6,183 bases of DNA from an uncultured Oscillospiraceae bacterium. GTDB taxonomy: Bacteria; Bacillota; Clostridia; Oscillospirales; Acutalibacteraceae. Numbering within the stretch: the first letter of the stretch is position 1; each line of letters begins with the position of its first letter. The DNA lies in the NCBI GenBank assembly GCA_902461995.1, contig CABQAA010000135.1, positions 1-6,183 on the forward strand. Direction: 5' to 3'. The notes under the pieces were generated by a model. It did no database searches and was not told the origin of the DNA. It was given only the letters and a program-made list of their open reading frames with translations. The position numbers and the translations under genes are program-made. Of the stretch, positions 5,780 to 6,183 are shown piece by piece.

Positions 5780-6183
5780 ATGCGGACCCCCACTCTTCGC
5801 CTTGTCGGCCTTCTGCTCGCTGCCGCATGCCTTTTAAGCGCCTGCGCCGATCAGGAGTCCGGCTCTTCTAATCTATCGAGCAAGGAGGACCCTGTGTCTT
5901 CCTTGTTTTCTAGTTCCGGATCGTCCAGCGATTCGACCGGATCCAAAACGGATCCCGCCTCGGACAGCTCCCAGGATTCCGCCTCCGATCCCGGTTCGCC
6001 GTCTGCGTCCGGTCCGTCCACCGGCGGTTCATCGTCCGGCAGCACGTCCTCCGGCAAAACCACGTCCACAGCCGGCAAGCCGACCACGACGACACCCCCA
6101 ACCACTGCGCCCCAAAAACCGGGGTCCATCGAAATCCACACTCCGGAAGCCTCGGGCACGGTCGTGTACGCGGGAAATGGCGC
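5780..6183 (+). CDS. Secreted lipoprotein with long Ser/Thr-rich stalk, 3' end outside window
   Basis: The first 134 codons are visible and the gene runs off the window. ATG 5780 follows AAAGGGGAG (5765-5773) at 6 nt spacing. A type II signal peptide is clear: Arg2 and Arg7, a hydrophobic core (about 8-19), then the lipobox LSAC with lipidated Cys22. Cys17 has a poorer context (AAAC). Residues 27-115 are a low-complexity Ser/Gly/Asp-rich stalk that becomes Thr/Pro/Lys-rich near 93-114 and probably spans the cell wall. A folded domain seems to start at about 116 (SIEIHTPEASGTVVYAGNG). That start reminds me of clostridial lipoproteins that carry a transglutaminase-like domain further on; this is a recollection, not something the visible sequence proves. 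The regulator gene lies 34 nt upstream with no terminator between, so the two are probably co-transcribed. The protein should sit on the outer face of the membrane. Function is unknown. Confidence 0.85.
   Translation, partial: MRTPTLRLVGLLLAAACLLSACADQESGSSNLSSKEDPVSSLFSSSGSSSDSTGSKTDPASDSSQDSASDPGSPSASGPSTGGSSSGSTSSGKTTSTAGKPTTTTPPTTAPQKPGSIEIHTPEASGTVVYAGNG

Noticed and set aside
5858..6124. Possible tandem DNA repeat or satellite in the Ser-rich region
   Set aside because: Codons for Ser, Gly and Thr vary and no fixed unit recurs, so it is a low-complexity protein linker rather than a nucleotide repeat.
5851..6159. A 102-codon minus-strand frame, Asp/Glu/Pro-rich, opposite the lipoprotein
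   Set aside because: It is the reverse complement of the Ser/Thr/Pro/Gly stalk codons. The + strand has a ribosome binding site, signal peptide and lipobox, whereas this frame has none.

Overview
The window looks like chromosomal DNA from a fairly GC-rich clostridial Firmicute, most plausibly an Oscillospiraceae/Ruminococcaceae-type anaerobe. Three things point there. A sodium-pump decarboxylase beta subunit follows a gamma-type tail. The PcrA helicase has an N-terminal extension and a long insert after Walker A that I associate, from memory only, with gut Oscillospiraceae. The transcriptional regulator belongs to a BTAD-domain family common in clostridia. Every gene is on the + strand, and the long minus-strand reading frames are shadows of high-GC3 genes.

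Layout: (1) 1-206 is the 3' end of a gene for a sodium-pump decarboxylase gamma-type subunit. (2) 255-1571 is the complete beta subunit, the membrane carboxybiotin decarboxylase and Na+ pump, closed by a strong terminator at 1595-1622. (3) 1671-4142 is complete pcrA, closed by a second strong terminator at 4147-4187. (4) 4143-4530 is an AT-richer intergenic stretch with two further hairpin candidates and a good sigma-A-type promoter at 4464-4492. (5) 4531-5745 is a winged-helix/BTAD regulator with a C-terminal domain that looks like a degenerate GGDEF fold. Its best-supported start is a rare ATC codon. (6) 5780 to the end is the N-terminal part of a lipoprotein with a long Ser/Thr-rich stalk, probably co-transcribed with the regulator.

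Functionally there are three separate transcription units. The gamma and beta subunits form the membrane part of a biotin-dependent decarboxylase that drives Na+ export from decarboxylation of oxaloacetate, methylmalonyl-CoA or glutaconyl-CoA; the substrate cannot be told from this window. PcrA is a housekeeping DNA repair and transcription-associated helicase. The regulator-lipoprotein pair is the least characterised part and is where I would look for something new. I see no mobile element, CRISPR array, tRNA or rRNA, and no convincing undescribed multi-gene system.
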